From a virus: a stretch of DNA of 64,000 bases. The stretch spans positions 62,001-126,000 of IMG/VR virus record IMGVR_UViG_3300030104_002421; one strand, given 5' to 3'. The notes under the pieces are model-generated. The model ran no database searches and was not told where the DNA came from. It saw only the letters and a list, made by a program, of their open reading frames with translations. Numbering within the stretch: position 1 is the first letter of the stretch; every line of letters begins with the position of its first letter. The translations under genes were made by a program, and so were the position numbers. Shown in pieces: positions 44,039 through 51,753 of the stretch.

Positions 44039-44667
44039 TATTTGGCGTACCATACTGGAAATATAAGATTGACCCAAAACAATTTTCAGCTGACATATTG
44101 AAGGATATAGAGTATAATTATTCTGTTGATAAAGATAGAAATAAATGGGATAAAAAATCTTATGTCAATAGTAACTTACATCATAGTAATAGAGATAGAG
44201 GCAATAGTAAGTTTAGAGAAATACAATACAAATCAGTTGTTCCTCTTTACAATAATATATTCAATAGATTTGTTAAAGAGTTGGAACTTACAGGTAGTTT
44301 TGATTACACATTTCAGATAACTAACTATACTGCTATGACAAGTGGTCAATATATGAGAGCACATAATCATATTGGCGATAGTGATTTTACTTGTATTCAT
44401 TATTTAAAGTTTAATAAAGACAAACACCAATCAACAGTATTTCACAATTCACATCATTGGGCAAGAGACTATCAATATTTACGACCAGAGTTTTATAAAA
44501 GACTAGACATAAGAAACGAAAAACATAGTTATCTATTACAATACTTTCAAGTTCCTACTGAACAAGGAGATTTTATTATAACGCCATCAAGTGTGGTACA
44601 CGAAGTTCCTACCTTCAATTCTGATGAATTAAGGGTTACCCTTGTCGTAAATCTTCAAATTAAGTAG
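44035..44667 (+). CDS. 2OG-Fe(II) oxygenase-like protein
   Basis: A 210-residue oxygenase-type protein. MRAHNHIGDSDFTCIHYL holds the metal histidine(s), IITPSSVVHEV the distal histidine, and LRVTLVVN the arginine strand. A large insert sits between. It closes the sugar island. Target unknown. Confidence 0.72.
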   Translation: MIFGVPYWKYKIDPKQFSADILKDIEYNYSVDKDRNKWDKKSYVNSNLHHSNRDRGNSKFREIQYKSVVPLYNNIFNRFVKELELTGSFDYTFQITNYTAMTSGQYMRAHNHIGDSDFTCIHYLKFNKDKHQSTVFHNSHHWARDYQYLRPEFYKRLDIRNEKHSYLLQYFQVPTEQGDFIITPSSVVHEVPTFNSDELRVTLVVNLQIK

Positions 44668-44693
44668 AACAAAAAGAGAACAAAAGTGTGCAG

Positions 44694-44789
44694 AATGTCG
44701 CACCTACGCTAAACCATTGAAAAATAACACTTTTAATTTCACTTTTTTAACCTTTTTTTGTTGACTTTTGCTTCATTTTAGTCTATAAC
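44694..44789 (+). promoter_or_regulatory. Early-type promoter with upstream repeat module (copy 2)
   Basis: TTGACT 44761-44766 and TATAAC 44784-44789, spacer 17. Upstream ATGTCGCACCTAC and CTAAACCATTGAAAAATAAC line up, without gaps, with the promoter region at 50235-50330, including TTTTAGTCTATA around the -10. The predicted start is one base before the ATG at 44797. Confidence 0.72.
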
Positions 44790-44796
44790 TATAGAT

Positions 44797-44895
44797 ATGA
44801 TAAAAAAAATTATATTAACTTACATTGCTTTAGCAGTTCTAACTCTGCTATTTTTCTACCAGTTAGACCAACAATTAATGATGAGTGCTGTCTAA
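44797..44895 (+). CDS. 32-residue membrane peptide
   Basis: A short protein with one membrane segment (IILTYIALAVLTLLFFY). It lies directly behind the promoter with no ribosome site, so translation would be leaderless. Its stop overlaps the next ATG. Function unknown. Confidence 0.5.
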   Translation: MIKKIILTYIALAVLTLLFFYQLDQQLMMSAV

Positions 44896-45284
44896 TGTTT
44901 CATATTGTATATACTAGACACCTACATGACCGTGAAGACTATGGGTCTTTTGACAATACCTGGACAGTTTTACGAAATGTACCTTACAGTAGAATTAGTG
45001 AGTTTACTAAAGATAAACTTATTGAAATGGCGTCAGATTGTGATATCAAATATAAAGCATATATTGATAATACTTATTCTCAATTAGAACAATCTAATTG
45101 GGACAAAGACCAATGTTACGCTACAGAATGTTGTATTATAGATGACGCTGAATATTTCTTTACTTATAAAGACGCTTATCCTGATACTTATATTCCAACA
45201 GCGATTGACGAAAAAGAAGACTATTTATATAACTATGGACAAATGAGTAAGTTCATGGTACAACATGATTATGGGAGAGAATAA
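44895..45284 (+). CDS. Small acidic early protein
   Basis: A 129-residue acidic, Tyr-rich protein (HIVYTRHLHDREDYG at its start) with three cysteines. The start overlaps the membrane peptide's stop. Accessory early genes of this kind are often host-takeover factors; none can be named here. Confidence 0.55.
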   Translation: MFHIVYTRHLHDREDYGSFDNTWTVLRNVPYSRISEFTKDKLIEMASDCDIKYKAYIDNTYSQLEQSNWDKDQCYATECCIIDDAEYFFTYKDAYPDTYIPTAIDEKEDYLYNYGQMSKFMVQHDYGRE

Positions 45285-45511
45285 TGATTGACGATATTAA
45301 ATTGATTGAAAGAATGGACAAACTTATAGAGTTAGGTGAAGATCCAAACTATACTGCTGAACAAAACTTAATGTATGTTATGGGTGCTTGTCGTGGCATA
45401 CAAAGAAATGCTGAGAGAAGAATTGAAGAACATGAAAAAGCATATGCACCAAAACCATTAAAAAGAGGCACAGGTTTAAGTGGTGTAAGAGGGCGAGGTT
45501 TAAATGCCTAA
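45284..45511 (+). CDS. Small early protein
   Basis: A 75-residue protein: helical acidic start (DDIKLIERMDKLIELGE) and a basic Gly-rich end (RGTGLSGVRGRG). It overlaps both neighbours and is preceded by GGGAGAG. Function unknown. Confidence 0.5.
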   Translation: MIDDIKLIERMDKLIELGEDPNYTAEQNLMYVMGACRGIQRNAERRIEEHEKAYAPKPLKRGTGLSGVRGRGLNA

Positions 45512-45725
45512 TTTTGATTACGACCAATTTATGAAAACAGATATAGTAAACTATGACGACCTAGATAGCGCTGTTAGACAAGTAATCACAGACGCTTTTA
45601 CGAAAATGGAGAATGCTATTGACCATTTTAATGAGAAAAACCAAGATGATATAGAAGTAGATACTGTTGATTTATCTAGTAAATTTGACAGTATATATGA
45701 CTATGTTGACGATTATATAGATTAG
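45504..45725 (+). CDS. Small acidic early protein
   Basis: A 73-residue protein rich in Asp (DNYDDLDSAV-like, SIYDYVDDYID). Such acidity could mimic DNA or be a binding partner, which is speculation. A promoter starts right after its stop. Confidence 0.5.
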   Translation: MPNFDYDQFMKTDIVNYDDLDSAVRQVITDAFTKMENAIDHFNEKNQDDIEVDTVDLSSKFDSIYDYVDDYID

Positions 45726-45727
45726 GC

Positions 45728-45756
45728 TTGACATTTATATCAAAATATGATAGGAT
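45728..45756 (+). promoter_or_regulatory. Sigma70-like promoter, leaderless
   Basis: TTGACA 45728-45733 and extended TAGGAT 45751-45756, spacer 17. The predicted start (~45763) is at the ATG 45764. Confidence 0.7.
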
Positions 45757-45763
45757 ACAGACA

Positions 45764-46126
45764 ATGGCATTAATTTATACACATAACAGTTCACCAAGAC
45801 GCTTCAAGCGTGTTGTAAAGAACAAGAAATATTATGAAGCGCTTGCTGAGAGAGACAAGTTATTGAGACGATTAGGTATTGACCCCAACAGAAAGATACC
45901 AAAATACAGACCAGAGAAAATGAAAATACATACTGCCCCTGTGGCTCAATTGGTAGAGCAGACGATTTGTAATCGTCAGGTTGCAAGTTCAAGTCCTGCC
46001 GGGGGCACCAAACCTGTTTCTAATTGGCGATTAGAAGAAAGCAAAAAGTTTACTGTAGCACCTGCTTATAATAAAGGTGCATATCAAGTAATAACAAAAG
46101 AAAACATAAAGGATATAGGCAAATGA
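45764..46126 (+). CDS. Small basic protein ORF that reads in frame through a tRNA gene
   Basis: A 120-codon frame. Residues 1-55 (NSSPRRFKRVVKNKKYYEAL and so on) form a basic helix. Residues ~58-82 are encoded by the tRNA-Thr. The tail (VAPAYNKGAYQVITKENIKDIGK in part) is unlike tRNA-derived sequence, and its stop overlaps the next ATG. Either the tRNA was inserted into a conserved gene without breaking the frame, or the protein ends near it in relatives. Start at ATG 45764, at the predicted transcript start. Confidence 0.5.
   Translation: MALIYTHNSSPRRFKRVVKNKKYYEALAERDKLLRRLGIDPNRKIPKYRPEKMKIHTAPVAQLVEQTICNRQVASSSPAGGTKPVSNWRLEESKKFTVAPAYNKGAYQVITKENIKDIGK
45935..46010 (+). tRNA. tRNA-Thr (anticodon TGT)
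   Basis: A 76-nt cloverleaf with acceptor GCCCCTG/CGGGGGC, D-stem GCTC/GAGC, anticodon stem GACGA/TCGTC with loop TTTGTAA (anticodon TGT), T-loop TTCAAGT, and encoded ACCA. One A-C mismatch is in the T-stem. It reads ACA (Thr), a codon favoured by AT-rich genes. It lies inside the frame of a protein gene. Confidence 0.9.
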
Positions 46127-46437
46127 TTAGAATATTAACAATAGTATCTCTTATTGCATGGGGTGTATTTTTTTATACGAGTGCAAAAGCAAATGAATAT
46201 ACAGAAGCAGTTGTTGGTCATGTTATACAAAACCATGATAAGATTGACCATAGTGCTTTGTTACAAGCAGAGTTAACAAGACTAGCACATAGAAATAGTA
46301 TTGACTTAATAAACATTTTACAAGATTATCTCCCTGCTATACTTGATGGTATAGCGGCGGATTTAAGACAAAAATCAGACTTGGAGTATAAGTGCTCACT
46401 TCAACCTGATAATTATAAAAACAACGAGTGCAAATAG
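46123..46437 (+). CDS. Secreted small protein
   Basis: A 104-residue protein with a signal peptide (ILTIVSLIAWGVFF...SAKA, cleavage near residue 23) and a helical mature part. Two cysteines near the C-terminus. It would act in the periplasm. No family recognised. Confidence 0.6.
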   Translation: MIRILTIVSLIAWGVFFYTSAKANEYTEAVVGHVIQNHDKIDHSALLQAELTRLAHRNSIDLINILQDYLPAILDGIAADLRQKSDLEYKCSLQPDNYKNNECK

Positions 46438-46447
46438 AGGATAGATT

Positions 46448-46753
46448 ATGGCGAAAATGAATAAACAAGCAATGATGGAAAATATGTTAACCATGCCGGA
46501 TATTATGAAAGAGTTTCATACTTATAAAACTGGCAAACAAAAGGCAAAATATTTAAGAGAAATGGGTACATTAAATTTACCACATGCTGTTAATTGGGAA
46601 AATTTAGCACAATGTTGGGAAGGCACGAAAAAGTGGCCAGCAAAGAAAACTATGGATGAAGATGATACTATACTAAAAGATTATCTGGATCCTGTAGGTG
46701 AAACAAATGCAGAAAAATCATTAACCATGCAGGAATTGGATGCGCTACTTTAG
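46448..46753 (+). CDS. Unknown small protein
   Basis: A 101-residue protein, helical and Met/Lys-rich at the start (MNKQAMMENMLTMPDIMKEF), with an acidic C-terminus (LTMQELDALL). AGAGGA precedes it. Overlaps the next start. Confidence 0.5.
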   Translation: MAKMNKQAMMENMLTMPDIMKEFHTYKTGKQKAKYLREMGTLNLPHAVNWENLAQCWEGTKKWPAKKTMDEDDTILKDYLDPVGETNAEKSLTMQELDALL

Positions 46754-47084
46754 TATACCATTATTATTTCTGACAATTGGGTGTGGTTCTATGAGTGATA
46801 GAACAATACATGCTACTGCTTTTGTTGACCATTTGAACAATATGCCATCAGGTAAATCTAGTTATTTACTATGGCATAATCCAAATACAGGTAACAAAGG
46901 CGATATCAAAGTTACGAGAAGTTATCTAGTAAAAGGTATCAAATGTGCCGACTATACAAGTACAGTTGATATACAAGATAGCTGGCCTTTGAATGGTATA
47001 GGTTCTTTAGATAGAAGTACGGAACATGGTACAGCATGTCAATTACCAGACGGTAGATGGAAGATTATAGAGAGGGTATTATGA
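46740..47084 (+). CDS. Lipoprotein, surface-antigen-like
   Basis: A 114-residue lipoprotein. The signal ends in LFLTIGC (Cys15). The mature part has paired cysteines and ends QLPDGRWKIIERVL, like the C-terminus of small bacterial surface-antigen lipoproteins. Outer-membrane location is inferred; it might alter superinfection or adsorption. Confidence 0.6.
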   Translation: MRYFSIPLLFLTIGCGSMSDRTIHATAFVDHLNNMPSGKSSYLLWHNPNTGNKGDIKVTRSYLVKGIKCADYTSTVDIQDSWPLNGIGSLDRSTEHGTACQLPDGRWKIIERVL

Positions 47085-47413
47085 AACAACCAGGTCCAGG
47101 TGTAGCATTGTTATTAACTATAACATTGATACTTGCAATTCTTATGTTTAGTTATAAAGCAGAAGGTAAAGAAAATCTACATTGTGTTATAGAAGTTATC
47201 TATGATGAAAGTTTAGAAAACGAAGTAAGTAGAAGAATGATATGTAGAGACGGAGAAATTCCAGGTCAACCTGGGTATTGGCAGTTATTTGCTGCCTTTT
47301 ATTATAATGGTGTTAGTGTGCCTGAATACTGCCGTTATGTTAAAGGAGATAATCTTTTTAGAATACCTAACAAGATATGTCTAAACGAAGATGGCACATG
47401 GAGGGACGGATGA
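47081..47413 (+). CDS. Membrane/secreted small protein
   Basis: A 110-residue protein. ATG 47081 overlaps the previous stop and has GAGAGGG upstream. The hydrophobic N-terminus (VALLLTITLILAILMF) precedes a Cys-rich mature part (HCVIEV, ICRDGE, YCRYV, ICLNEDGTW). Function unknown. Confidence 0.6.
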   Translation: MKQPGPGVALLLTITLILAILMFSYKAEGKENLHCVIEVIYDESLENEVSRRMICRDGEIPGQPGYWQLFAAFYYNGVSVPEYCRYVKGDNLFRIPNKICLNEDGTWRDG

Positions 47414-47526
47414 TTAAAATAATTTTTGGTATGATAATAGGTGGGTTTATCGTTTATCATAATCCAGACATAGGGATTGATATAGTCAATTTCTTTATTA
47501 ACTTTTTAAAGGAGGTATTACAATGA
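47410..47526 (+). CDS. 38-residue membrane peptide
   Basis: Start overlaps the previous stop, and its end overlaps the next start (ATGA on both sides). Hydrophobic N-terminal segment (IIFGMIIGGFIVY) and an amphipathic tail (IVNFFINFLKEVL). Chain overlaps support translation. Confidence 0.5.
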   Translation: MIKIIFGMIIGGFIVYHNPDIGIDIVNFFINFLKEVLQ

Positions 47527-48119
47527 AAAATATAATGCTTATAATACTAATCTCCTTCTTAACGATTAGCTGTGCTAAGACAGTTAAAATTGAACACGAA
47601 GGAGAAACCAAATCAGGTATGCTTGAAGAAGTACCAAAATGGTTTGTTGAGAAAGAAGGCAATAAAGGTCTTCTAAACAAAAAGGATAAGTTCTACCTAT
47701 ACGGTGTAGGTGTTGCAACAAGTCCTGATTTACAGTTAGCAATGGACAAAGCAACCATGATTGCAAAAGCAGATTTAGCTGATGTATTGCATGGCGAAAT
47801 GAACAAGAATGCTAATGTGTTTATACAAGAAATAGGACAGGACGGTAATACTGTTGTTTCATCAGAAGCACAATCTACGATTGTTAACATGATTAAACAG
47901 ACCAAAGTTCAAGGTTGGGAACAATGGAAGATAGCAATATCTATTACATCTAACAATCACTATAGAGTGTATATGGGACTTCAATTACCACTTGGCGAAT
48001 ACAACAAGTTAGAAGAATTAATCCGTGCTGAAGCAAAGAAACAAATTATAAATAGTGATATAGCAAAGAACAATGCTAAAACCGCTATAGATGAATTGAC
48101 GGCGGTAGCAACGGAGTAA
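47523..48119 (+). CDS. LPP20-like lipoprotein
   Basis: A 198-residue lipoprotein with a signal ending LTISC (Cys17). VPKWFVEK, FYLYGVGVATSPDLQLAMDKATMIAKADL is the LPP20/LPP20-like core, with a helical C-terminus. AAGGAGG precedes it. Related lipoproteins often sit near CsgG-type genes; the csgF/csgG genes here are 15 kb away. Confidence 0.65.
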   Translation: MKNIMLIILISFLTISCAKTVKIEHEGETKSGMLEEVPKWFVEKEGNKGLLNKKDKFYLYGVGVATSPDLQLAMDKATMIAKADLADVLHGEMNKNANVFIQEIGQDGNTVVSSEAQSTIVNMIKQTKVQGWEQWKIAISITSNNHYRVYMGLQLPLGEYNKLEELIRAEAKKQIINSDIAKNNAKTAIDELTAVATE

Positions 48120-48122
48120 ACA

Positions 48123-48422
48123 ATGTATAAAGTATTCACTAAACCTAATTGTGTATTTTGTGATAGAGCAAAAGCATTATTAGATAAACTAGATATCTCA
48201 TATGAGACCTACGGTTTAGGTGAACATTATGAAGGTGGTGACGGTAAATATTCTGTCACCATAGACCAAATGTTTGAAATGATAGGTAAACAAGTTAGGT
48301 CAATGCCACAAATAATGATAGATGATAAACTGATAGGTGGTTATACAGATTTAAGAGAATATCTAATAAATCAAGGAAAGATTAACTTTTCTGGAGAAAT
48401 CGTTGAAACCAAAGAAAAATAG
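48123..48422 (+). CDS. Glutaredoxin
   Basis: A 99-residue glutaredoxin. PNCVFCDRA contains the CxxC centre, MPQIMID gives the cis-Pro loop and GGYTDLREYL the C-terminal GG motif. It probably reduces NrdA. It comes three bases after the lipoprotein stop. Confidence 0.9.
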   Translation: MYKVFTKPNCVFCDRAKALLDKLDISYETYGLGEHYEGGDGKYSVTIDQMFEMIGKQVRSMPQIMIDDKLIGGYTDLREYLINQGKINFSGEIVETKEK

Positions 48423-48470
48423 ATTGGTGTACCAACCCAGGACGGACAAAACCAAAGCGAGTGTAGTGTT

Positions 48471-48929
48471 ATGACAGCGAAAATATACGCTTTTCCAAGC
48501 GGAAAACAGATACCAGCTCTGACTAAAGAGCAAAGAGAACCTGTTAAAAAAAGAATAGCAGACCAGCAGACTAAAAAATATGCTGACGCTGTAGCAGACG
48601 ATATTATGATACAAATGATTGGCACATTACAACATGAAGGTATGAATATAGGTAAAATTGATAAAGATGGACAAAAAACATTTTTAGATGTAGGTATATT
48701 CATGGAAGCATTTAGAGGTTTAATCTATAGAGAATTAGATTTAAAGCACCCTTTTCATTATGTTACTGATAAGATGATGTATGTAGAACAACAAAAAGAT
48801 AAAAAGTATTCTGTAATAGACTATTCAGGTAAAGAGATAGTTGAAAAACAAGAAGACATGGAAATTCAATTTGAAGGTGAGGAAATAGATAATGATATTG
48901 ATAGATTACAGCCAGATAGCGATAAGTAA
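48471..48929 (+). CDS. Conserved protein before RNase H
   Basis: A 152-residue protein (KIYAFPSGKQIPALT at its start, an acidic tail). I recall similar uncharacterised proteins in marine T4-like phages. Overlaps RNase H by 38 bases. Confidence 0.55.
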   Translation: MTAKIYAFPSGKQIPALTKEQREPVKKRIADQQTKKYADAVADDIMIQMIGTLQHEGMNIGKIDKDGQKTFLDVGIFMEAFRGLIYRELDLKHPFHYVTDKMMYVEQQKDKKYSVIDYSGKEIVEKQEDMEIQFEGEEIDNDIDRLQPDSDK

Positions 48930-49758
48930 TATCGCTGTACAATTGGCAATGAGTAAGGACAAAAATGTCCTATCTCCGTCAATGGTACGCCATATGGTAC
49001 TTAACTCTATAAGAGGATTTGTACATAGGTTTAAAAACGATTATCCAGGCGAAGTAGTATTATGTATTGATGGTCCTGCACCATGGCGTAGAGATATCTT
49101 TGAACACTACAAAGCAAAGCGTAGAGAAGGTAGAGACGAAAGCGCCACAGATTGGGAAACTGTATTTGGTCTTATTCATACAATCAAAGAAGAAATAAAA
49201 GATAATTTTCCATACAAAGTAGTTCAATTAGATAATGTTGAAGCAGACGATATTATTGCTGTGGTATGTAAGAAAGAACATAAACAAAAAATTCTTATCA
49301 TATCAGGTGATAAAGACTTTCAACAATTACAAAAATATCCTAACATTACCCAATATGCACCTATTCAGAAAAAATTTATTGAAACTGAAAATCCACAAGA
49401 GTATATTTGGGAACATATTTTACGAGGTGATACATCTGATGGTATTCCTAATTTCTTATCACCAGACGATACTTTTGTTAACAAGATAAAACAAAAACCC
49501 ATTATGAAAAAGAAGTTACAATACTGGATTGAAACATTGATGAAAGGTGGTGACGCTAAAGATTTTTGTAACGAATATCATTTAAGAAATTTCCAAAGAA
49601 ACCAAAGACTAATAGATTTTGATTTCATACCAGACGAAAAGGAAGATGATATATATAATACATTTAAGAATACTACTGTTGCAAGTCGTGGCAGTATTTT
49701 AACATATCTAATTAACAATGATTTAAAAGAGTTAATTGGAAAAATAGAGGAGTTTTAA
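48892..49758 (+). CDS. rnh: RNase H / 5'-3' exonuclease (T4 Rnh type)
   Basis: A 288-residue FEN-1-like nuclease. ILIDYSQIAI gives the first acidic site. VLCIDG, VEADDIIAVV and ISGDKDFQQL give the others. EGRDE is the arch region. It removes RNA primers from lagging-strand fragments. Confidence 0.88.
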   Translation: MILIDYSQIAISNIAVQLAMSKDKNVLSPSMVRHMVLNSIRGFVHRFKNDYPGEVVLCIDGPAPWRRDIFEHYKAKRREGRDESATDWETVFGLIHTIKEEIKDNFPYKVVQLDNVEADDIIAVVCKKEHKQKILIISGDKDFQQLQKYPNITQYAPIQKKFIETENPQEYIWEHILRGDTSDGIPNFLSPDDTFVNKIKQKPIMKKKLQYWIETLMKGGDAKDFCNEYHLRNFQRNQRLIDFDFIPDEKEDDIYNTFKNTTVASRGSILTYLINNDLKELIGKIEEF

Positions 49759-49759
49759 A

Positions 49760-50224
49760 ATGGCAGTAAATGACGCTACCTATAATTTATCTTACCATGA
49801 GATATTAATGAAAGTTAATAATAAGAAAGATAAAGCAGGTAAACTAGAAGTATTAAGAAAATACGATACTGAACAATTAAGAATGTTTTTAAAGGGTAGT
49901 TTTGACCCTAACTGTGAGTGGTTATTACCAGAAGGCGCACCACCATATAAAGTGAACGAAGCGCCACTTGGCACAGAGCATAACTGGTTAAAGATGGAAG
50001 TTAAAAGGATGTTTCACTTACTTAAAGGTGGCAATCCACAGTTAAATCAAATAAAAAGAGATAACATGTTTATTCAAATGTTAGAAGGTTTAAGCGCTGA
50101 AGAAGCACAATTACTAATTGACGCTAAAGACGGTCTCCTGAACAAGAAATACAAGGGATTAACAGCAAATTTAATCAAGGAAGCATTTGGTTGGGACGAT
50201 AATTTCATGCGGAAGAACAATTAA
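49760..50224 (+). CDS. Conserved protein after RNase H (DUF6433-like)
   Basis: A 154-residue protein with KVNNKKDKAGKLEVLRKYD, MFLKGSFDPNCEWLLPEG and a C-terminal NLIKEAFGW. I recall it next to rnh in cyanophages (DUF6433 or close). Possibly replication-related. Ends just before a promoter region. Confidence 0.65.
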   Translation: MAVNDATYNLSYHEILMKVNNKKDKAGKLEVLRKYDTEQLRMFLKGSFDPNCEWLLPEGAPPYKVNEAPLGTEHNWLKMEVKRMFHLLKGGNPQLNQIKRDNMFIQMLEGLSAEEAQLLIDAKDGLLNKKYKGLTANLIKEAFGWDDNFMRKNN

Positions 50225-50229
50225 TTGTT

Positions 50230-50330
50230 GACAAAATGTCGCACCTCCACTAAAGTGTTGAAATATAACGCTTTTTTCTTTGATATTTATGGTCTTTTTT
50301 GTTGACAAATCGCTGTTTTTAGTCTATAGT
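50230..50330 (+). promoter_or_regulatory. Early-type promoter with upstream repeat module (copy 3)
   Basis: TTGACA 50302-50307 and TATAGT 50325-50330, spacer 17. Upstream, GACAAAATGTC (50230-50240), GCACCTCC and CTAAAGTGTTGAAATATAAC repeat the module seen at 548 and 44694. The offset from ATGTC to TTGAC is the same 67 bases as at 44694. A Shine-Dalgarno (AAAGGA) lies before the ATG. Confidence 0.75.
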
Positions 50331-50359
50331 ATACCTATAATTAACAAAAAGGATACATT

Positions 50360-50617
50360 ATGAAACAAAAAACAGTTAGAAACGAATTACTTAAATTCAA
50401 AGACGAACCACTTGACGGTCAGGATTATGAAACTGCCGCTCATTTGATTGCTGGCAGACAGTTTATTGCTGCTGCTAATTTCATTGATAGATTAGATAGT
50501 TTTCCTAGAGACGAAATGAAAATCATTATCGCTAGAACTTGTAAAACTGTCTTCATTGAAATGTTTGACGCTAACCCAGACCTTTACGGTCAAAGATACC
50601 TTTATGGAGGACTATAA
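50360..50617 (+). CDS. Small early protein
   Basis: An 85-residue helical protein behind the strong promoter. LDGQDYETAAHLIAGRQF and FIDRLDSFPRDEMKIII suggest a two-helix protein. Function unknown. Confidence 0.6.
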   Translation: MKQKTVRNELLKFKDEPLDGQDYETAAHLIAGRQFIAAANFIDRLDSFPRDEMKIIIARTCKTVFIEMFDANPDLYGQRYLYGGL

Positions 50618-50618
50618 T

Positions 50619-50828
50619 ATGAGTAAAATTAAAAATTTTATGTTTGATGAAGCTGAAAAAGCTTTAGATGTTTGTTTAGAAAAACTTAAAACAGACACAG
50701 TTGATAATGTCTTAACATACGCTAAGACTTTAAATGTTGATTGGTCTTTTGCAGGATTTACTCCTGACTATGAGAACCACCAAGATTGTTGGGACGAATT
50801 TGAAGACTTTTTATGGGCAAATAAATAG
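50619..50828 (+). CDS. Small acidic early protein
   Basis: A 69-residue protein. The ATG 50619 follows a GGAGGA site; an upstream open frame overlaps the previous gene. C-terminus is acidic and aromatic (CWDEFEDFLWANK). Function unknown. Confidence 0.6.
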   Translation: MSKIKNFMFDEAEKALDVCLEKLKTDTVDNVLTYAKTLNVDWSFAGFTPDYENHQDCWDEFEDFLWANK

Positions 50829-50829
50829 T

Positions 50830-50964
50830 ATGGATAATAAAAATATAATTGAAACAATTAACTATGCCATTAACGATATTAATAATGGCATGGAAGAAAG
50901 TGCCATACAAGAACTAAAAGACCTTGTAAAAAAACTTGAAGAACAAAACGAGGAAAACATATGA
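50830..50964 (+). CDS. Small acidic early protein
   Basis: A 44-residue acidic helix (IETINYAINDINNGMEESA). ATG 50830 lies one base behind the previous stop and overlaps the lipoprotein start. Function unknown. Confidence 0.5.
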   Translation: MDNKNIIETINYAINDINNGMEESAIQELKDLVKKLEEQNEENI

Positions 50965-51620
50965 AATACTTAACCACGATATTAACAATATTTGGTCTAT
51001 ATCTAATTGTATTAGGTTGTAGTCCAAAAGAAATAGAATGTACAGATGATGGTTGTCCAGAATTTGATGTTGATGAAATTACTATACCACCAGTATTAGA
51101 TGACCAAGAGATAAGAGGTGAACTAGATATACAAAAACTAGTGGTACCTGTTATCAGTACAGAAACAAAAGATGATTTTGTTTATTCATTAAACAAATGT
51201 ATTGACCATATATACTCAACATTACCTAGTGAACAACATATACCAAGAGAACTAGTGATTGCTCAAGCAGCAATTGAAACTGGTTGGGGTAAAAGTAGAT
51301 TTGCTAATGAAGGTAATAATTTATTTGGCATTCGTACATTTAACAAAGATGATGAATGGTTATTACCAATCACTTGGGACCAAAACAAATGGATTGGTTG
51401 GGGTGTAAAAGTTTATGCGGACAGATGTGAAAGTGTAAAAGATTATGTACGAATACTTAACGAAGTATGGGCATATGAAGAATTTAGAGAAGTAAGAGAA
51501 AACGGCGGTACTGTTTTTGAATTGGCAGACACATTAACAAAGTATGCTTCTAAACCTACATATACTATTTTAGTTAAAAATATTATAAGACATAATATAT
51601 TAGGTGTATATGAACTCTAA
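50961..51620 (+). CDS. Bax-like glucosaminidase lipoprotein
   Basis: A 219-residue lipoprotein. The signal ends VLGC (Cys20). The domain (~80-219) resembles Bax/mannosyl-glycoprotein endo-beta-N-acetylglucosaminidase: IPRELVIAQAAIETGWGKSR (glutamate in the IETGWG motif), NEGNNLFGI. It would cleave peptidoglycan from the outer-membrane side. It is separate from the endolysin at 54157. Confidence 0.82.
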   Translation: MKYLTTILTIFGLYLIVLGCSPKEIECTDDGCPEFDVDEITIPPVLDDQEIRGELDIQKLVVPVISTETKDDFVYSLNKCIDHIYSTLPSEQHIPRELVIAQAAIETGWGKSRFANEGNNLFGIRTFNKDDEWLLPITWDQNKWIGWGVKVYADRCESVKDYVRILNEVWAYEEFREVRENGGTVFELADTLTKYASKPTYTILVKNIIRHNILGVYEL

Positions 51621-51753
51621 AGAAAAACTATTTTGGCGTAGAGTTGACGCTCTCAAGGCATATCTTAAAAAAACTGAATGTGTTTTACCAGATATGCATG
51701 CCATGTTTAAAATTAAATTGATTTTATTAATGCAAAATGTGAAGGAGTTATAA
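51610..51753 (+). CDS. Small basic protein
   Basis: A 47-residue protein overlapping the Bax-like gene end. LFWRRVDALKAYLKK and FKIKLILLMQNV suggest an amphipathic helix. Its stop overlaps the next ATG, with GAAGGAG just before. Function unknown. Confidence 0.45.
   Translation: MNSKEKLFWRRVDALKAYLKKTECVLPDMHAMFKIKLILLMQNVKEL

Noticed and set aside
45935-46010. tRNA-Thr as a phage integration site
   Set aside because: No integrase, excisionase or att repeats are present, and the phage is of an obligately lytic type.
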